Source of the DNA: Paenibacillus sp. DMB20
Lineage (GTDB): Bacteria; Bacillota; Bacilli; Paenibacillales; Paenibacillaceae
DNA: 64,000 bases
Assembly (NCBI RefSeq): GCF_000987955.1
Contig: NZ_LAZU01000053.1
Span: 124,001-188,000 of the forward strand
Direction: 5' to 3'
Made by a program: the position numbers and the translations under genes. Positions 1-8,634 of the stretch are shown piece after piece (the stretch's first letter is position 1; every line of letters begins with the position of its first letter). Under the pieces are notes generated by a model. That model had not been told where the DNA came from. It searched no databases and saw only the letters and a list, made by a program, of their open reading frames with translations.

Positions 1-576
1 CTGCACCCTAAGCTGACGGAAATTTCATTCAACAGCTTTTTCCCGGGACGGGTTTATCCATTCGTGCATCGGGATGCCAAGGGCGACTTGAAACTCCCAA
101 TCGATTACGTGAACAAAATCAAAGAGTGGATGGAGAGCGGAAAGCCTGTCCGCTTCGTCCTGACTGGACTTGTTCCCGATCCGCTGAGCGGCACGGATAA
201 AGGAAATGTCGTGCGGGGAATGAGAACATTCGGTATCAACATGGCCGCTTCCATCGAAAGCTTTGACTGGAATACGGCTTCGGGCTCGCCGGAGGATATC
301 GAGTTTTCGATTACGTTAAAACGATACGTTTTTTTCGGGGCTCGCAAGGTCGTACCGGTGAAGGGGAAAAAAGCTGCTTCCGTTCAGAAGAAGATAAGAC
401 CGGATGATCGGAAAAAGCCTGCAACCTATACTGTGGCGAAAGGCGACTCCATGTGGAGTATTGCTCAAAAGCTTCTTGGCAGCGGCTCCCGACACGGAGA
501 AATTCAGAAGCTGAACGGAATCAAGGATCACGAGGTTCGGAAACTGGCCGTTGGCCGGGTTCTGAAAATTCCGTAA
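1..576 (+). CDS. LysM-domain tail protein, XkdP-like (5' partial)
   Basis: The reading frame is open at the left edge, so the start lies outside the window. The visible part resembles the XkdP-type protein at 14319-14972: an SFFP segment near the top, a beta-rich body, then a C-terminal LysM domain with YTVAKGDSMWSIAQKLLG and a closing VGRVLKIP. In contractile tails this protein sits near the distal end of the tube and its LysM domain may bind peptidoglycan. A GTG at 64 is only an internal codon. The next gene, an XkdQ-like hub protein, starts 12 bases downstream, as in PBSX. The family assignment is firm; the exact structural role is inferred from PBSX-type order. Confidence 0.85.
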   Translation: MHPKLTEISFNSFFPGRVYPFVHRDAKGDLKLPIDYVNKIKEWMESGKPVRFVLTGLVPDPLSGTDKGNVVRGMRTFGINMAASIESFDWNTASGSPEDIEFSITLKRYVFFGARKVVPVKGKKAASVQKKIRPDDRKKPATYTVAKGDSMWSIAQKLLGSGSRHGEIQKLNGIKDHEVRKLAVGRVLKIP

Positions 577-588
577 GGGGGTGGTCAT

Positions 589-1553
589 GTGATTGAGATC
601 ATGCTGGACCGGAAAAACGGAAGCGCGTGGGATCTCGGACAAGTTGTTACCGATATCACATGGAAAACAAGCCGTCAGGCGAAGCCGGCAAGCTGGATAT
701 CACTTACGTGGATCACGGGCTGGCGCAAAGCACAAAGTTTGATGTGGAGAACGGGGATATCATTCGTTTTCGTAAAGACGACAAGAATCTTTTTTACGGA
801 TATGTCTTTTCCAAAGAATGGGGCGCTGACGGAGAGGTCAAGCTGCTTGCCTATGACCAGATGCGGTATCTTTCAAGCAATGATACGTACCGTTTCAAAA
901 ACGTAAAAGTAGAAGACATTATCCGCAAAATCGCCAAGGATTATAATCTGAAAACGGGCAAGCTGGCGGATACCGGCTATGTAATTCCTTCCATGCTGGA
1001 GGATAATAAAAAATTGATCGATACCATTTCTAAAGGACTCGATGCGACCTTAATGGCTACTGGTCAATACTACATGTTTTATGACCTGTTCGGGGAATTA
1101 ACGCTGACCAATATTAATGACATGCTGCTGATGCTTGCGGTTGGGGAAGAAAGTCTCATGACCGATTTTTCGTACAAAAAAAGCATCGACAACGAAACAT
1201 ACAACCGGATTAAGGTTGTGAGGGACAACAAAGAAACGGGTAAGCGGGACGTTTATATTTACCAGCACGGACAGAATATTGCCAAGTGGGGTCTCCTTTC
1301 CCTGTATGAAGTCGCAGATGAGAACATGAACCCCGCTCAGTTGAAGGAGCTTGCCAAGAACCTGCTGAAATTGAATAACAGGGAGGAGCAAACCCTGTCT
1401 GTTGAAGCGATTGGGGATAGCCGGGTTCGTGCGGGCCATACGATTTACGTCAATCTTCCGGGAGAAGGGCTAAAACCGTATTTGATCGACGAGTGCACGC
1501 ATAAGTTTTCAGGCGGAGCGCATACGATGTCACTGAATATGAAGGTGGTGTAA
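589..1553 (+). CDS. Tail hub protein, XkdQ-like, interrupted by a 1-base frameshift
   Basis: Homologue of the 325-residue XkdQ-like protein at 14969-15946; this family forms the baseplate hub (gpD-like). The authentic N-terminus is GTG 589 (reading IEIMLDRKNGSAWDLG) with a GGGGGTGG ribosome site just upstream. That frame runs to WKTSRQAKPA near 689, where the family sequence continues one frame over as KLDITYVDHG and runs to the stop at 1553. One base appears to be missing at about 688-690. The ATG at 627 lies inside the coding region in the second frame and is not a believable start. The intact copy in module B could substitute if the lesion is real. A sequencing error is the simpler explanation. 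Confidence 0.75.
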
Positions 1554-1559
1554 CGACTG

Positions 1560-1856
1560 ATGCTGGATATTATCAAAAAAGCGAGCCTGAGCGCCGTCAG
1601 CAACACGAATCCCATGGCCGTGCTATACGGTACCGTAATTTCCGAAAATCCTCTTGAGGTGAACGTGGACCAGCGTTTTAACCTCACGGAGGATTTTTTG
1701 GTTGTGGGGGAGTCTATGACCGAGTACAAGCTCTATATTGCCGGCGAAGAGTATGTCATCCGTCAGGGATTAAAAACGGGAGATACCGTTCTGCTTGTAC
1801 GTTACCAGGGCGGTCAGACATATCTGGTATTGGATAGGCTGGTGAAGCCGTCATGA
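1560..1856 (+). CDS. Baseplate-associated protein, XkdR-like (DUF2577)
   Basis: 98-residue small beta-rich protein of the DUF2577 family, between the hub gene and the XkdS-like gene exactly as xkdR is in PBSX. The C-terminal half, GDTVLLVRYQGGQTYLVLDR, matches the end of the paralogue at 15939-16328 (GDRVLAVRVNGGNDVVVV). The stop overlaps the next start as ATGA at 1853-1856, so translation is probably coupled. Its molecular role is not established; assembly of the baseplate hub is inferred from position. Confidence 0.75.
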   Translation: MLDIIKKASLSAVSNTNPMAVLYGTVISENPLEVNVDQRFNLTEDFLVVGESMTEYKLYIAGEEYVIRQGLKTGDTVLLVRYQGGQTYLVLDRLVKPS

Positions 1857-2266
1857 TTCCGCAGGGAGGAACGTTATTGCCGGAAATGGAGATCGTGGAG
1901 GCTGTGGAACAGCCAAGTCTGACCTACCGTTTGAATTTTGAAGACGGGACGATTGACGGACAGATCGACGGTTTAAAGGCGATAGAACAGGCTGTCGTGA
2001 AAATATTGCAAACCCGTCGATTCGAACACCTGATTTACAGCAGCGATTATGGTCATGAACTGGATTCGGTCATTGGCCGCGATCCGCTGTGGGCATATTC
2101 CGAGCTGGAGCGCCTCATTGAAGAAGCCATCCTGCAGGATGATCGCGTTGTGGCGGTGGAAAATATCCGAATTTCTTTTCATGGGGAACGGGCTATGGCT
2201 GAATTTACAGTGAAGAGTGCGTATGGATTGCTCCATATGACCAAGGAGGTGAGTAAGGATGTTTGA
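1853..2266 (+). CDS. Baseplate protein, XkdS-like (DUF2634, gp25-like)
   Basis: 137 residues. The central motif TRRFEHLIYSSDYGHELDSVIG is shared with the module B protein at 16321-16782 (TPRYRHLIYSRDYGSELEDLIG). DUF2634 proteins are the PBSX-type equivalent of the phage T4 gp25 wedge protein that connects sheath and baseplate; this function comes from family knowledge. Overlaps both neighbours by a few bases in one operon. Confidence 0.82.
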   Translation: MIPQGGTLLPEMEIVEAVEQPSLTYRLNFEDGTIDGQIDGLKAIEQAVVKILQTRRFEHLIYSSDYGHELDSVIGRDPLWAYSELERLIEEAILQDDRVVAVENIRISFHGERAMAEFTVKSAYGLLHMTKEVSKDV

Positions 2267-3317
2267 AGAAAAGACGTATGAATTCATTCTTGAACGAATG
2301 TTGGAGAGAGTGCCGGACAGCATCGACAAGCGAGAGGGCAGCATTATTTATGATGCACTAGCCCCTTCGGCGGCAGAATTGGCGCAAATGTATCTGGATC
2401 TGGATTATTTTGTGAATCTAAGGTTTGCAGAAACGGCGACAGGAGAGTATTTGGATCGGAGCATTGCATGGTCAGGCATAACAAGAAAACAAGCAACGAA
2501 GGCCCAGTTGTTGGGCGTATTTTCGGGTAAAGACGCCGTTCCTGTGGAAGTGCCCCTCGGAAGCCGTTTTTCGCTGGATCCGCTGAACTATAAGGTGCTC
2601 AAACGGATAGAGGCGGGGCGATATGTGCTGGAATGTGAGAGTTCCGGGAAGGAGGGTAACCGGCGTTTCGGAGCGCTTTTACCGCTCGAGTATTTGGAGG
2701 GTCTGGTTAAGGCGGAACTGATTGAATTGTTCGTCCCCGGCGAGGATACCGAATCGGACGAATCTTTATTCACCCGGTACCGGGAAAAAATCTCCCGGCC
2801 TCTTACCAGCGCGAACCGCCATCAATATGAGTTTTGGGCCAGAGAAAATACGGGGGTTGGCAAGGCAAAGGCTTTTCCTCTTTGGAATGGCCCGGGCACG
2901 GTGAAGGTGGTGCTGCTGGATAATGAAATGCGTGCCCCGGCAGCTCCTGTGGTAGAGGAGGTACAAAAGTATATCGATCCTACCCGGGACGGTATGGGGG
3001 AAGGAGCCGCTCCGGTCGGAGCGGTAGTCACGGTAATGGGAGCGCTCGAGGTTCCGATAGATGTGGATGTCAAGGTGACTCTGTTAAATGGGGCAGGTAT
3101 AGACGGGGTAAAAGAAGCAATTGAGCAAGGGGTTTCCCGATATTTAAAAGAGCTGGCGATGGCAGATCCGCTCGTCCGGTACAATCGGATTGCCAACGTT
3201 ATTTTGGATGTTCCCGCAGTCATAGACTACGAGATATTGACGCTTAATGGAGGGACGGAAAGCATTCCTGTTGATTCCGAATCCGTAGCCGTATTGGGGA
3301 CGGTGACGGTGTCATGA
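2259..3317 (+). CDS. Baseplate J-like protein, XkdT-like
   Basis: 352 residues, Baseplate_J (gp47/XkdT) family, the main baseplate wedge protein of contractile tails. N-terminal part has RVPDSIDKREGSIIYDALAP; the C-terminal part has the typical VQKYIDPTRDGMGEGAAPVGAVVTV and ends in VAVLGTVTVS. It matches the 385-residue module B copy over its whole length but is shorter in the variable middle. Starts within the end of the XkdS-like gene and overlaps the XkdU-like gene by an ATGA at 3314-3317. Confidence 0.88.
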   Translation: MFEEKTYEFILERMLERVPDSIDKREGSIIYDALAPSAAELAQMYLDLDYFVNLRFAETATGEYLDRSIAWSGITRKQATKAQLLGVFSGKDAVPVEVPLGSRFSLDPLNYKVLKRIEAGRYVLECESSGKEGNRRFGALLPLEYLEGLVKAELIELFVPGEDTESDESLFTRYREKISRPLTSANRHQYEFWARENTGVGKAKAFPLWNGPGTVKVVLLDNEMRAPAAPVVEEVQKYIDPTRDGMGEGAAPVGAVVTVMGALEVPIDVDVKVTLLNGAGIDGVKEAIEQGVSRYLKELAMADPLVRYNRIANVILDVPAVIDYEILTLNGGTESIPVDSESVAVLGTVTVS

Positions 3318-3859
3318 GCAAAGCCGAAGTTTGGATGAGCTACCTGCCGTCATATTATCAACATGTAAGGGAAATCAAGACCATTGCCGAGGTAGAAGGG
3401 ACGGAACTGGATCGACTGGCTTATGACATAGAGGATGTTATGAACCAAAGCTATCCCGAGACGGCAACCTGGGCTCTTTCCCGCTATGAGCAGGAATTAA
3501 ACGTTCCGGTCAATCTGGCCAAACCGGTGGAACAAAGACGATCTGTTGTAATCTCGAAAATGCGAGGGAGCGGGAAAGTATCCGGCAGCATGCTGAAAAG
3601 CGTGGCCCAGGCTTATGAACGCGGCTCCATCGATGTTAGCGTCCAGCCGGAAGAGTATAAGATCAAGATCCGTTTTGTAGATACGTACGGCTTGCCCCCA
3701 AATCTTAATGACTTGAAAGCAGCCATTGAAGAGATAAAGCCTGCTCATCTGGCTGTGGAGTATTCGCTACGATATCTAACCATTGCAGAGGCGGAGAGTA
3801 TGACCGTAGAAAAAATTGAATTAACGACACAAGATAGATTTCTAGGAGGTGGAGCGTAA
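3314..3859 (+). CDS. Tail/baseplate protein, XkdU-like (YmfQ, DUF2313)
   Basis: 181-residue XkdU/YmfQ-family protein. It carries the conserved LPSYYQHVREI start, ETATWALSRYEQELNVP in the middle and NDLKAAIEEIKPAHLAVEY near the end. This family is thought to link the baseplate wedge to the fibre. It is the intact version of the gene that is frameshifted in module B (17929-18494), so it shows what the module B protein should read. The stop overlaps the fibre start as TAATG at 3857-3861. Confidence 0.85.
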   Translation: MSKAEVWMSYLPSYYQHVREIKTIAEVEGTELDRLAYDIEDVMNQSYPETATWALSRYEQELNVPVNLAKPVEQRRSVVISKMRGSGKVSGSMLKSVAQAYERGSIDVSVQPEEYKIKIRFVDTYGLPPNLNDLKAAIEEIKPAHLAVEYSLRYLTIAEAESMTVEKIELTTQDRFLGGGA

Positions 3860-6800
3860 TGGCAAATCCCAAAACACCGAATATCGGATTGAATAAAATC
3901 GACCGGTCCTCACCGGCAACTACGTATTTCGATCTAGAAAAGTATATTGATCAAAACGCAGATACTATCGATCAGTTTGCCGGGAAAGTGAACGCAGCAA
4001 TTGAAGATACCAGCCAGCGCCTTGATACTGAGAAGCACCAGGAAGTCGTGCTTCAACCAGGCATGCAAATCCTTAACGCTGAACGAAGCGCGCCTTTTTC
4101 GTTAAGCGGGATTAAGGGGCGGACGTTGGTGAATTTGGCAGGACGTTTAGGAAAAGCAGATGATCCCTCTAAATTAGTTCAATATCAGATAACTGCCGTA
4201 GCTGACTCTGGAGCGTCAAAGGTAACCCTAAAAGCTACAACCGGTGCACTAGCTGTAAGACCCATGAAATATCTTGCTGGAAAGAAATATATCTTGTTGG
4301 GTGAAGTAAAGAACGGAAACACGACTGAGGAAATTTTTGTTCAAGCTGCAGGTGTTACAAGCATAGACATGGTTTCACTGATAAAGTCATCCGATTCCTC
4401 AAATTTTGTAACAGTGGCTACAAAATTTTCTTCTACAACTGACGTTGTCGGCTCGATAGAAGTTGTATTTAGAGGAGCAGTTGACCAGTACGCTTGGGTT
4501 AAAAATTTGAGAGCTTACGAAATCTCCGCAGAAGAATACACCGCACTCGACTCAATGTCCCCTGAACAGATCGTCTCTAAGTATCCGTACGTTGACAGCG
4601 TTCAGCCAGTCCGTAACCCATATGCGATTCGTTACGGGGAAAATCTGCTGCCGCCGTTTTACGAGTGGGTTGCACAAGGTACAACAAGAGTCCTGTCAAA
4701 ATATGAAGTGGAGATATCTTCGACGACAAACAATGTCTCAGCATTAGAATATGATGTTCCCGTAATACCAAACAGCAACTATACCTTAAGCATTGATCAG
4801 AATGGGTCTTCGATGTCAGTTACTGGTGGGGCTGATGGTATAGCAATTGTGAACAATACAGCCGTGGCTTCAATAACGTTTAATAGCGGCAACAGAAATA
4901 CAGTTCGAGTTTATGTATCGAACTATGCGGAAGGGCAGAGCACTCCAAGAGTTGGGAACTTTATATTTAAAAATCCGATGCTCACAATTGGTTCCACTCC
5001 TAAACCATTCAAGCCGCGGGAAGATTCTATGCTTGCTCTTCAAACGGACTTATATGCTGATCCTATTACATCCGAGAATGCTGACGAAGTTATTGAACGC
5101 AACGGGCAGTATTTCAAGCTGGCTAAGTGGAAAAGAAAAGTTTTGGATGGTTCGCTAGATTGGGCGTTTAACAACAGCGTAACAGGGGTAAAACGCATTG
5201 GTGCTCCGATAACTTTAAACTGGTTCCCATTCACATCGGGAACAGGTTTTGCAACTAAATATGACGGGAAAATGTTAACTATCAGTACAACCGTGGATGT
5301 CTCTGCTCCGTCAGATTCGTTTACGTTATGGGATAACAACTATGTTTATCTCGATATATCAAGTGCCGACAGCGGTTGGGGGGACAGCTACCATCCGACG
5401 CCATACGAGATTAAGGCCTATTTTTGGGGTTGGAAGATGTTTGATTCGAAATCTAATCCAGATGGTACAGGAGTCTATAATAGGACTGATGGTCTGTACA
5501 AAGGGTGGGCTCGAAGGATATCGGAAGGTACCTTTGTCGAGGGTACGAGCCAACTTCCTACGATAATCGCTCCTCAGTTTACGCCGTATCAACTCGTATA
5601 CCAACTCGCAACGCCAACGGTCGAGTCTATCGATTCCGAAGGTATGCTGACGTTTAATGAAGGCGATAATCAGATCGAGGTTGGAACGGGGATTGTGATT
5701 CGGGAGAGAGCGAAGCCTACGCACTATTCACCCAACGGAAATTACTATATCAACAATAAAGAATTAAGTGGAAGCTTACTAAAGAATAAGGTGTCCCTCA
5801 TGCTGAGAGTTTACCGAAATGGACAGGTTGATAATACCGCAAAGATCGAAAATGATGCTAATGCATATGGCAAACAGCACGTTAGATTTTTACCGTCAGA
5901 CTTTGATCAAACCGCCGCCTATTCCGTAACATACCTAATGCCGGACAAATTGCTAGTCGTTCCGTTTATCGGTTCTTACGCCACTAATGAAAAGGCCATG
6001 CTACAGGAACTCACTGACGCTGTACAACAAAATGCGACTGCAACTTCATCGATAGTCTCTGCTTTAGAATTAATTGCTGGGGCTGGAGCTGCTAAAGAGG
6101 CGGAGACAAATGTAAAGAAATATGTTGATTCAAAGCCGTGGCAGAAAGCAGCATTGACGAGGGACGATTGGAAAAACATCGATTTGCCGCCTGGGTTCGA
6201 CCTTAACACGCTTGTAAAAAACGGATTTTATAATGGATTTAAATTAAAAAATGCTCCTACTTTAGAAGGAGAAGATAGATGGATTTATATTGAAGTGCAG
6301 TGTCACACGAACGGGGACGGTTATGTACTCCAAAGGGTCTCAAAGCTAAACTCTGGAGTTAATGCATTTTACCAACGAACTAAGGAAAACGGTGTTTGGT
6401 ATCCATGGAGCCCAGACCTTTTTACCTCTGTCGCTAACGGGAAACAGGCGATCGCTTCCGCCATTAGCGACAAGGGAGTTCCGGCATCAGGAAGCGACGA
6501 ATTTGCGGTTTTAGCGAGTAAGGTTGGACAGATTAGTACCGGGTCCACATCCCTTGTGTCAACGTCATTTTCAGATGTACCTCTCTCGTCTGTCTATACC
6601 CGTGAATTGCTGACGATTCCAGGGGGGCGTAATACTGCTAGTATTTTTAGCATTGAAGCAGATAACAAAACAAGTTTAAATAAACACACGATATATATAA
6701 GCTGCAATTCAATTGGTTACCAATATTTGGAGAATAATAATTATCAGGAAGTAAGTCTGTATCTCGTGGATAGCTCGGGGCAGCGGGCTGTACTAGGTGC

Positions 6801-7062
6801 AGATAGAATTGTGGGGAAAGGAACATTTAATAATCCCTCTACAACCCTAACTATATCAGCACTTCAACTTGACCGTACATCCCGACAAATTGTATTCACG
6901 GGATTCAATAATGGCGGTAATGTAAAAACGGTAACATTGCCATCAAACTTCAGAACTCAAGACCCATTAAAACTTATTGCCGAATTTTCTATTAACTACC
7001 CACCTACTGTTGATCACCGTTGTTCTGGGGCAGTCAATAAAGCTTATGTCGTCGTATTTTAA
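3859..7062 (+). CDS. Large tail fibre / receptor-binding protein, module A
   Basis: 1067 residues. The first ~40 residues (NPKTPNIGLNKIDRSSPATT...) resemble the start of the module B fibre and probably attach it to the baseplate. A long beta-rich region follows. At about residues 780-850 there is a knob-like domain with LVKNGFYNGFKLKNAP and RTKENGVWYPW, similar in pattern to pyocin-type knob domains. The last ~200 residues are a different beta-rich tip. Except at the N-terminus and knob, it shares no obvious sequence with the module B fibre, so the two modules should recognise different surfaces. The DNA is visibly richer in A and T than the flanking tail genes, suggesting recent exchange. 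Confidence 0.82.
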   Translation: MANPKTPNIGLNKIDRSSPATTYFDLEKYIDQNADTIDQFAGKVNAAIEDTSQRLDTEKHQEVVLQPGMQILNAERSAPFSLSGIKGRTLVNLAGRLGKADDPSKLVQYQITAVADSGASKVTLKATTGALAVRPMKYLAGKKYILLGEVKNGNTTEEIFVQAAGVTSIDMVSLIKSSDSSNFVTVATKFSSTTDVVGSIEVVFRGAVDQYAWVKNLRAYEISAEEYTALDSMSPEQIVSKYPYVDSVQPVRNPYAIRYGENLLPPFYEWVAQGTTRVLSKYEVEISSTTNNVSALEYDVPVIPNSNYTLSIDQNGSSMSVTGGADGIAIVNNTAVASITFNSGNRNTVRVYVSNYAEGQSTPRVGNFIFKNPMLTIGSTPKPFKPREDSMLALQTDLYADPITSENADEVIERNGQYFKLAKWKRKVLDGSLDWAFNNSVTGVKRIGAPITLNWFPFTSGTGFATKYDGKMLTISTTVDVSAPSDSFTLWDNNYVYLDISSADSGWGDSYHPTPYEIKAYFWGWKMFDSKSNPDGTGVYNRTDGLYKGWARRISEGTFVEGTSQLPTIIAPQFTPYQLVYQLATPTVESIDSEGMLTFNEGDNQIEVGTGIVIRERAKPTHYSPNGNYYINNKELSGSLLKNKVSLMLRVYRNGQVDNTAKIENDANAYGKQHVRFLPSDFDQTAAYSVTYLMPDKLLVVPFIGSYATNEKAMLQELTDAVQQNATATSSIVSALELIAGAGAAKEAETNVKKYVDSKPWQKAALTRDDWKNIDLPPGFDLNTLVKNGFYNGFKLKNAPTLEGEDRWIYIEVQCHTNGDGYVLQRVSKLNSGVNAFYQRTKENGVWYPWSPDLFTSVANGKQAIASAISDKGVPASGSDEFAVLASKVGQISTGSTSLVSTSFSDVPLSSVYTRELLTIPGGRNTASIFSIEADNKTSLNKHTIYISCNSIGYQYLENNNYQEVSLYLVDSSGQRAVLGADRIVGKGTFNNPSTTLTISALQLDRTSRQIVFTGFNNGGNVKTVTLPSNFRTQDPLKLIAEFSINYPPTVDHRCSGAVNKAYVVVF

Positions 7063-7073
7063 GGAGGGTTAAT

Positions 7074-7400
7074 ATGTATATTATTTATCAAAAAGTTGCA
7101 GAGACAACTGGACGAGTGCAAGAGGTTATTTTCTTCCCAACTGAAGCCGACAAAACAAGGCCAGGCCGCGACATTGGAGATAAGCCGATGGTTTACCCGG
7201 ACAATATTCCTGGCTTGGCATCGAGGCTGATGATCAACTTGGAAACTGATGAGCTTTATTATGATTACTACGCGCCTAAAACGGTGGAATCGAAAATCAC
7301 TGAACTCGGACAAGAAAATGGAGCTTTACGCCAAGCGGTGGCAGAGCTCACAATGATGATGATTGCCCCTCAGGCCCCAGAAGGAGGTGAGGGACTATGA
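7074..7400 (+). CDS. Fibre-associated protein, XkdW-like
   Basis: 108 residues. The N-terminal half is beta-like (MYIIYQKVAETTGRVQEVIFF) and the C-terminal half is a predicted coiled coil (VESKITELGQENGALRQAV). It sits directly after the fibre gene, like xkdW in PBSX, and a positional counterpart with a similar coiled-coil end is at 19819-20193. A good ribosome site, AAGGAGG, precedes ATG 7074. A fibre chaperone or fibre-cap role is inferred only from position. Confidence 0.65.
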   Translation: MYIIYQKVAETTGRVQEVIFFPTEADKTRPGRDIGDKPMVYPDNIPGLASRLMINLETDELYYDYYAPKTVESKITELGQENGALRQAVAELTMMMIAPQAPEGGEGL

Positions 7401-7534
7401 CGTTTACTAAGGACAGCGGTTTGGTTAAGGTTTGGGTAAGTCTGGTGATGGTCGGGACATATAAATTAGAGCAGGTTCCGCAGCTGTATAATCTTAAAAC
7501 GGTTGTAGCCGAAGTCGTAAACAAAACAGCTTAA
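7397..7534 (+). CDS. XkdX-like small tail protein
   Basis: 45-residue ORF starting at ATG 7397, overlapping the previous stop as ATGA and preceded by AGGAGGTGAGG. It has the size and position of XkdX proteins: a conserved tryptophan near the N-terminus (KVWVSLVMVGTY) and a hydrophobic C-terminal half. The counterpart at 20193-20333 is a more typical family member. The function of XkdX proteins is unknown. A terminator follows within 10 bases, so this is the last gene of the module A fibre transcript. Confidence 0.65.
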   Translation: MTFTKDSGLVKVWVSLVMVGTYKLEQVPQLYNLKTVVAEVVNKTA

Positions 7535-7540
7535 CTCGTG

Positions 7541-7589
7541 ACGCCGCAAGGCGTTTTTTTTTAGCCCCCGGCCTACCGGGGGCTTTTTT
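7541..7589 (+). terminator. Double Rho-independent terminator after module A
   Basis: Two hairpins in tandem. The first is ACGCC-GCAA-GGCGT followed by nine T. The second is AGCCCCCGG-CCTA-CCGGGGGCT followed by five more T. Both are read on the + strand right after the XkdX-like gene. The first resembles the terminator at the same place in module B (20336-20357). Confidence 0.88.
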
Positions 7590-7610
7590 AAACTCAAAGG
7601 AGGGAAAAGG

Positions 7611-7889
7611 ATGGACATCACTGCCGTTACCGCTTTATTGGCTGCTGTCAGTGAGATTGTGCTGGGCTGGATGGGCGGGGCGAGGGCCTTTTAACAGGAA
7701 GTTGCCCAAGAGGCCGGAGCGGATGCTTCGCTGCATACGGATGTGTCATACATCAAGCGGGGCATTGATAACATCCAGGTGGATCTCCGGCTGCAAGGCC
7801 AGCGGATGGATGGATTGTCTGAAAGAATTACGAGGCTGGAAGAGTCGTTTAAGCAGGCGCACAAGCGGCTCGACAGACTGGAAGAATAA
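7611..7889 (+). pseudogene. XhlA-like membrane protein, inactivated by a nonsense codon
   Basis: About 97% identical by eye over 279 bases to the intact 92-residue gene at 20413-20691. The lysine codon AAA after GGARAF is TAA here (7692-7694), which would leave only a 27-residue peptide containing the membrane segment. The frame is otherwise open to 7889. This is a base change, unlike the one-base losses seen elsewhere in the window, so it is likely a real mutation. The homology continues to about 7933, where the holin start ATG GAA TGG of module B appears as ATT GAA TGG and the similarity stops. Confidence 0.8.
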
Positions 7890-8128
7890 AATAGGTATAG
7901 ATCTCAGTGAGTAGGAATAACCTATTGAATGGAAACGCATACAGGAAGAGCTGCGAAACGAAGAAGGGATACATGCTGTTGGTTCGACAAATGATTGAGC
8001 CAGATTGGGCAACTGAAAAATAACAGAGGATTTAGACGCTTCCTTGCTTCGAGGCTTGTCGAAAGTAAGCCTTCAGGTTGGGTGGCTTTCCCTTGCCCAC
8101 AATTTGCTGAAGTGGCAACAAAGAAGCA

Positions 8129-8177
8129 AAAAGGTCGAGTTTGGGGTAGAAATATAACCCTTAACTCGACCTTTTTT
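8129..8177 (+). terminator. Long hairpin with T-run
   Basis: Perfect 13-base stem, AAAAGGTCGAGTT paired with AACTCGACCTTTT, enclosing a 21-base loop that can itself pair GGGT with ACCC. The 3' arm runs into TTTTTT. It fits a Rho-independent terminator on the + strand that would isolate module B from read-through. Confidence 0.65.
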
Positions 8178-8310
8178 GAATCAAGCGAACCTCACAATAA
8201 TAAAAAACTACTTTTGGGACAGCCCCTTCCGGTTTTTTCGTGGGAAGACGAAATCGCTATTCTAAGACCTGAGGATAACGTGCCCATGGAATTTAAAATG
8301 ATAAGAAATA

Positions 8311-8324
8311 CGAACATATATTCG
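8311..8324. promoter_or_regulatory. Candidate LexA (SOS) box upstream of module B
   Basis: CGAACATATATTCG differs from the Gram-positive LexA consensus CGAAC-N4-GTTCG at one position. It overlaps a TATATT that could be a -10 box. It is the only such site noticed in the tail region and lies about 300 bases before the first tail gene of module B. PBSX-type elements and tailocins are commonly induced by DNA damage. Confidence 0.55.
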
Positions 8325-8468
8325 TACATTTTTCATCCCTTCATTCGCTTAAAGCTCTTCTTTATCCGTCCATTCATCCGTCAGCGCATCCGTTTCAGGG
8401 ATGTAAGATTATATCATCGGGAATGAAGCAAAAGAGGACATACCGAAAACACGCGCAGTGTACTGCGA

Positions 8469-8494
8469 ACCGGCCGACGAAGGCCGGCTTTTTG
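8469..8494 (+). terminator. Rho-independent terminator
   Basis: CCGGCC-GACGAA-GGCCGG followed by CTTTTTG. It lies between the LexA-like box and the first tail gene, so a transcript starting at the box would have to pass it. It may be an attenuator or the end of an upstream unit. Confidence 0.6.
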
Positions 8495-8553
8495 TTTCGG
8501 AGAAGCTTTTGGCTCCATTCCCGTCTTACTACTCAATACGGAAAGGAGGGGCC

Positions 8554-8634
8554 GTGTTGCGCAAGCAAGCGATCATTGCTGAAAGCCGTGGAGCTGACGA
8601 CAGGAAGGAAGCCTTCCGGCCATTCCCGGAGTGA
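8554..8634 (+). CDS. Possible 26-codon leader ORF coupled to the tail operon
   Basis: A strong ribosome site AAAGGAGGGG at 8541-8550 is followed by GTG 8554 or TTG 8557 and an open frame that ends in TGA at 8632-8634. That stop overlaps the GTG start of the next gene (GTGA). The next gene has no good ribosome site of its own, so it may be translated by coupling to this leader. The peptide is charged and matches no family I know. It could also be the remnant of an upstream gene end. Confidence 0.35.
   Translation: MLRKQAIIAESRGADDRKEAFRPFPE

Larger units (their letters stand above)
7890..8553. other. Gene-poor gap between tail modules A and B
   Basis: About 660 bases without a convincing gene. 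The first ~45 bases are the scar of the lost lysis genes. After the broken holin start, a short open stretch reads WKRIQEELRNEEGIHAVGS and stops near 7997; it looks like the end of an unrelated protein. The rest holds a hairpin at 8129-8177, a LexA-like box at 8311-8324, a 14-base inverted repeat CGCAGT-GT-ACTGCG at 8454-8467 and a terminator at 8469-8494. Longer open frames here are repetitive or atypical in composition and were not accepted. Confidence 0.6.

Noticed and set aside
627..700. ATG 627 as the start of the XkdQ-like protein
   Set aside because: It lies inside the true N-terminal region in the wrong frame; family comparison puts the start at 589 with a one-base loss near 689.
7995..8426. 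143-codon + strand open frame in the gap
   Set aside because: It runs through a terminator hairpin and the LexA-like box, and reads repetitive IRPFIRQRIRF-type sequence.
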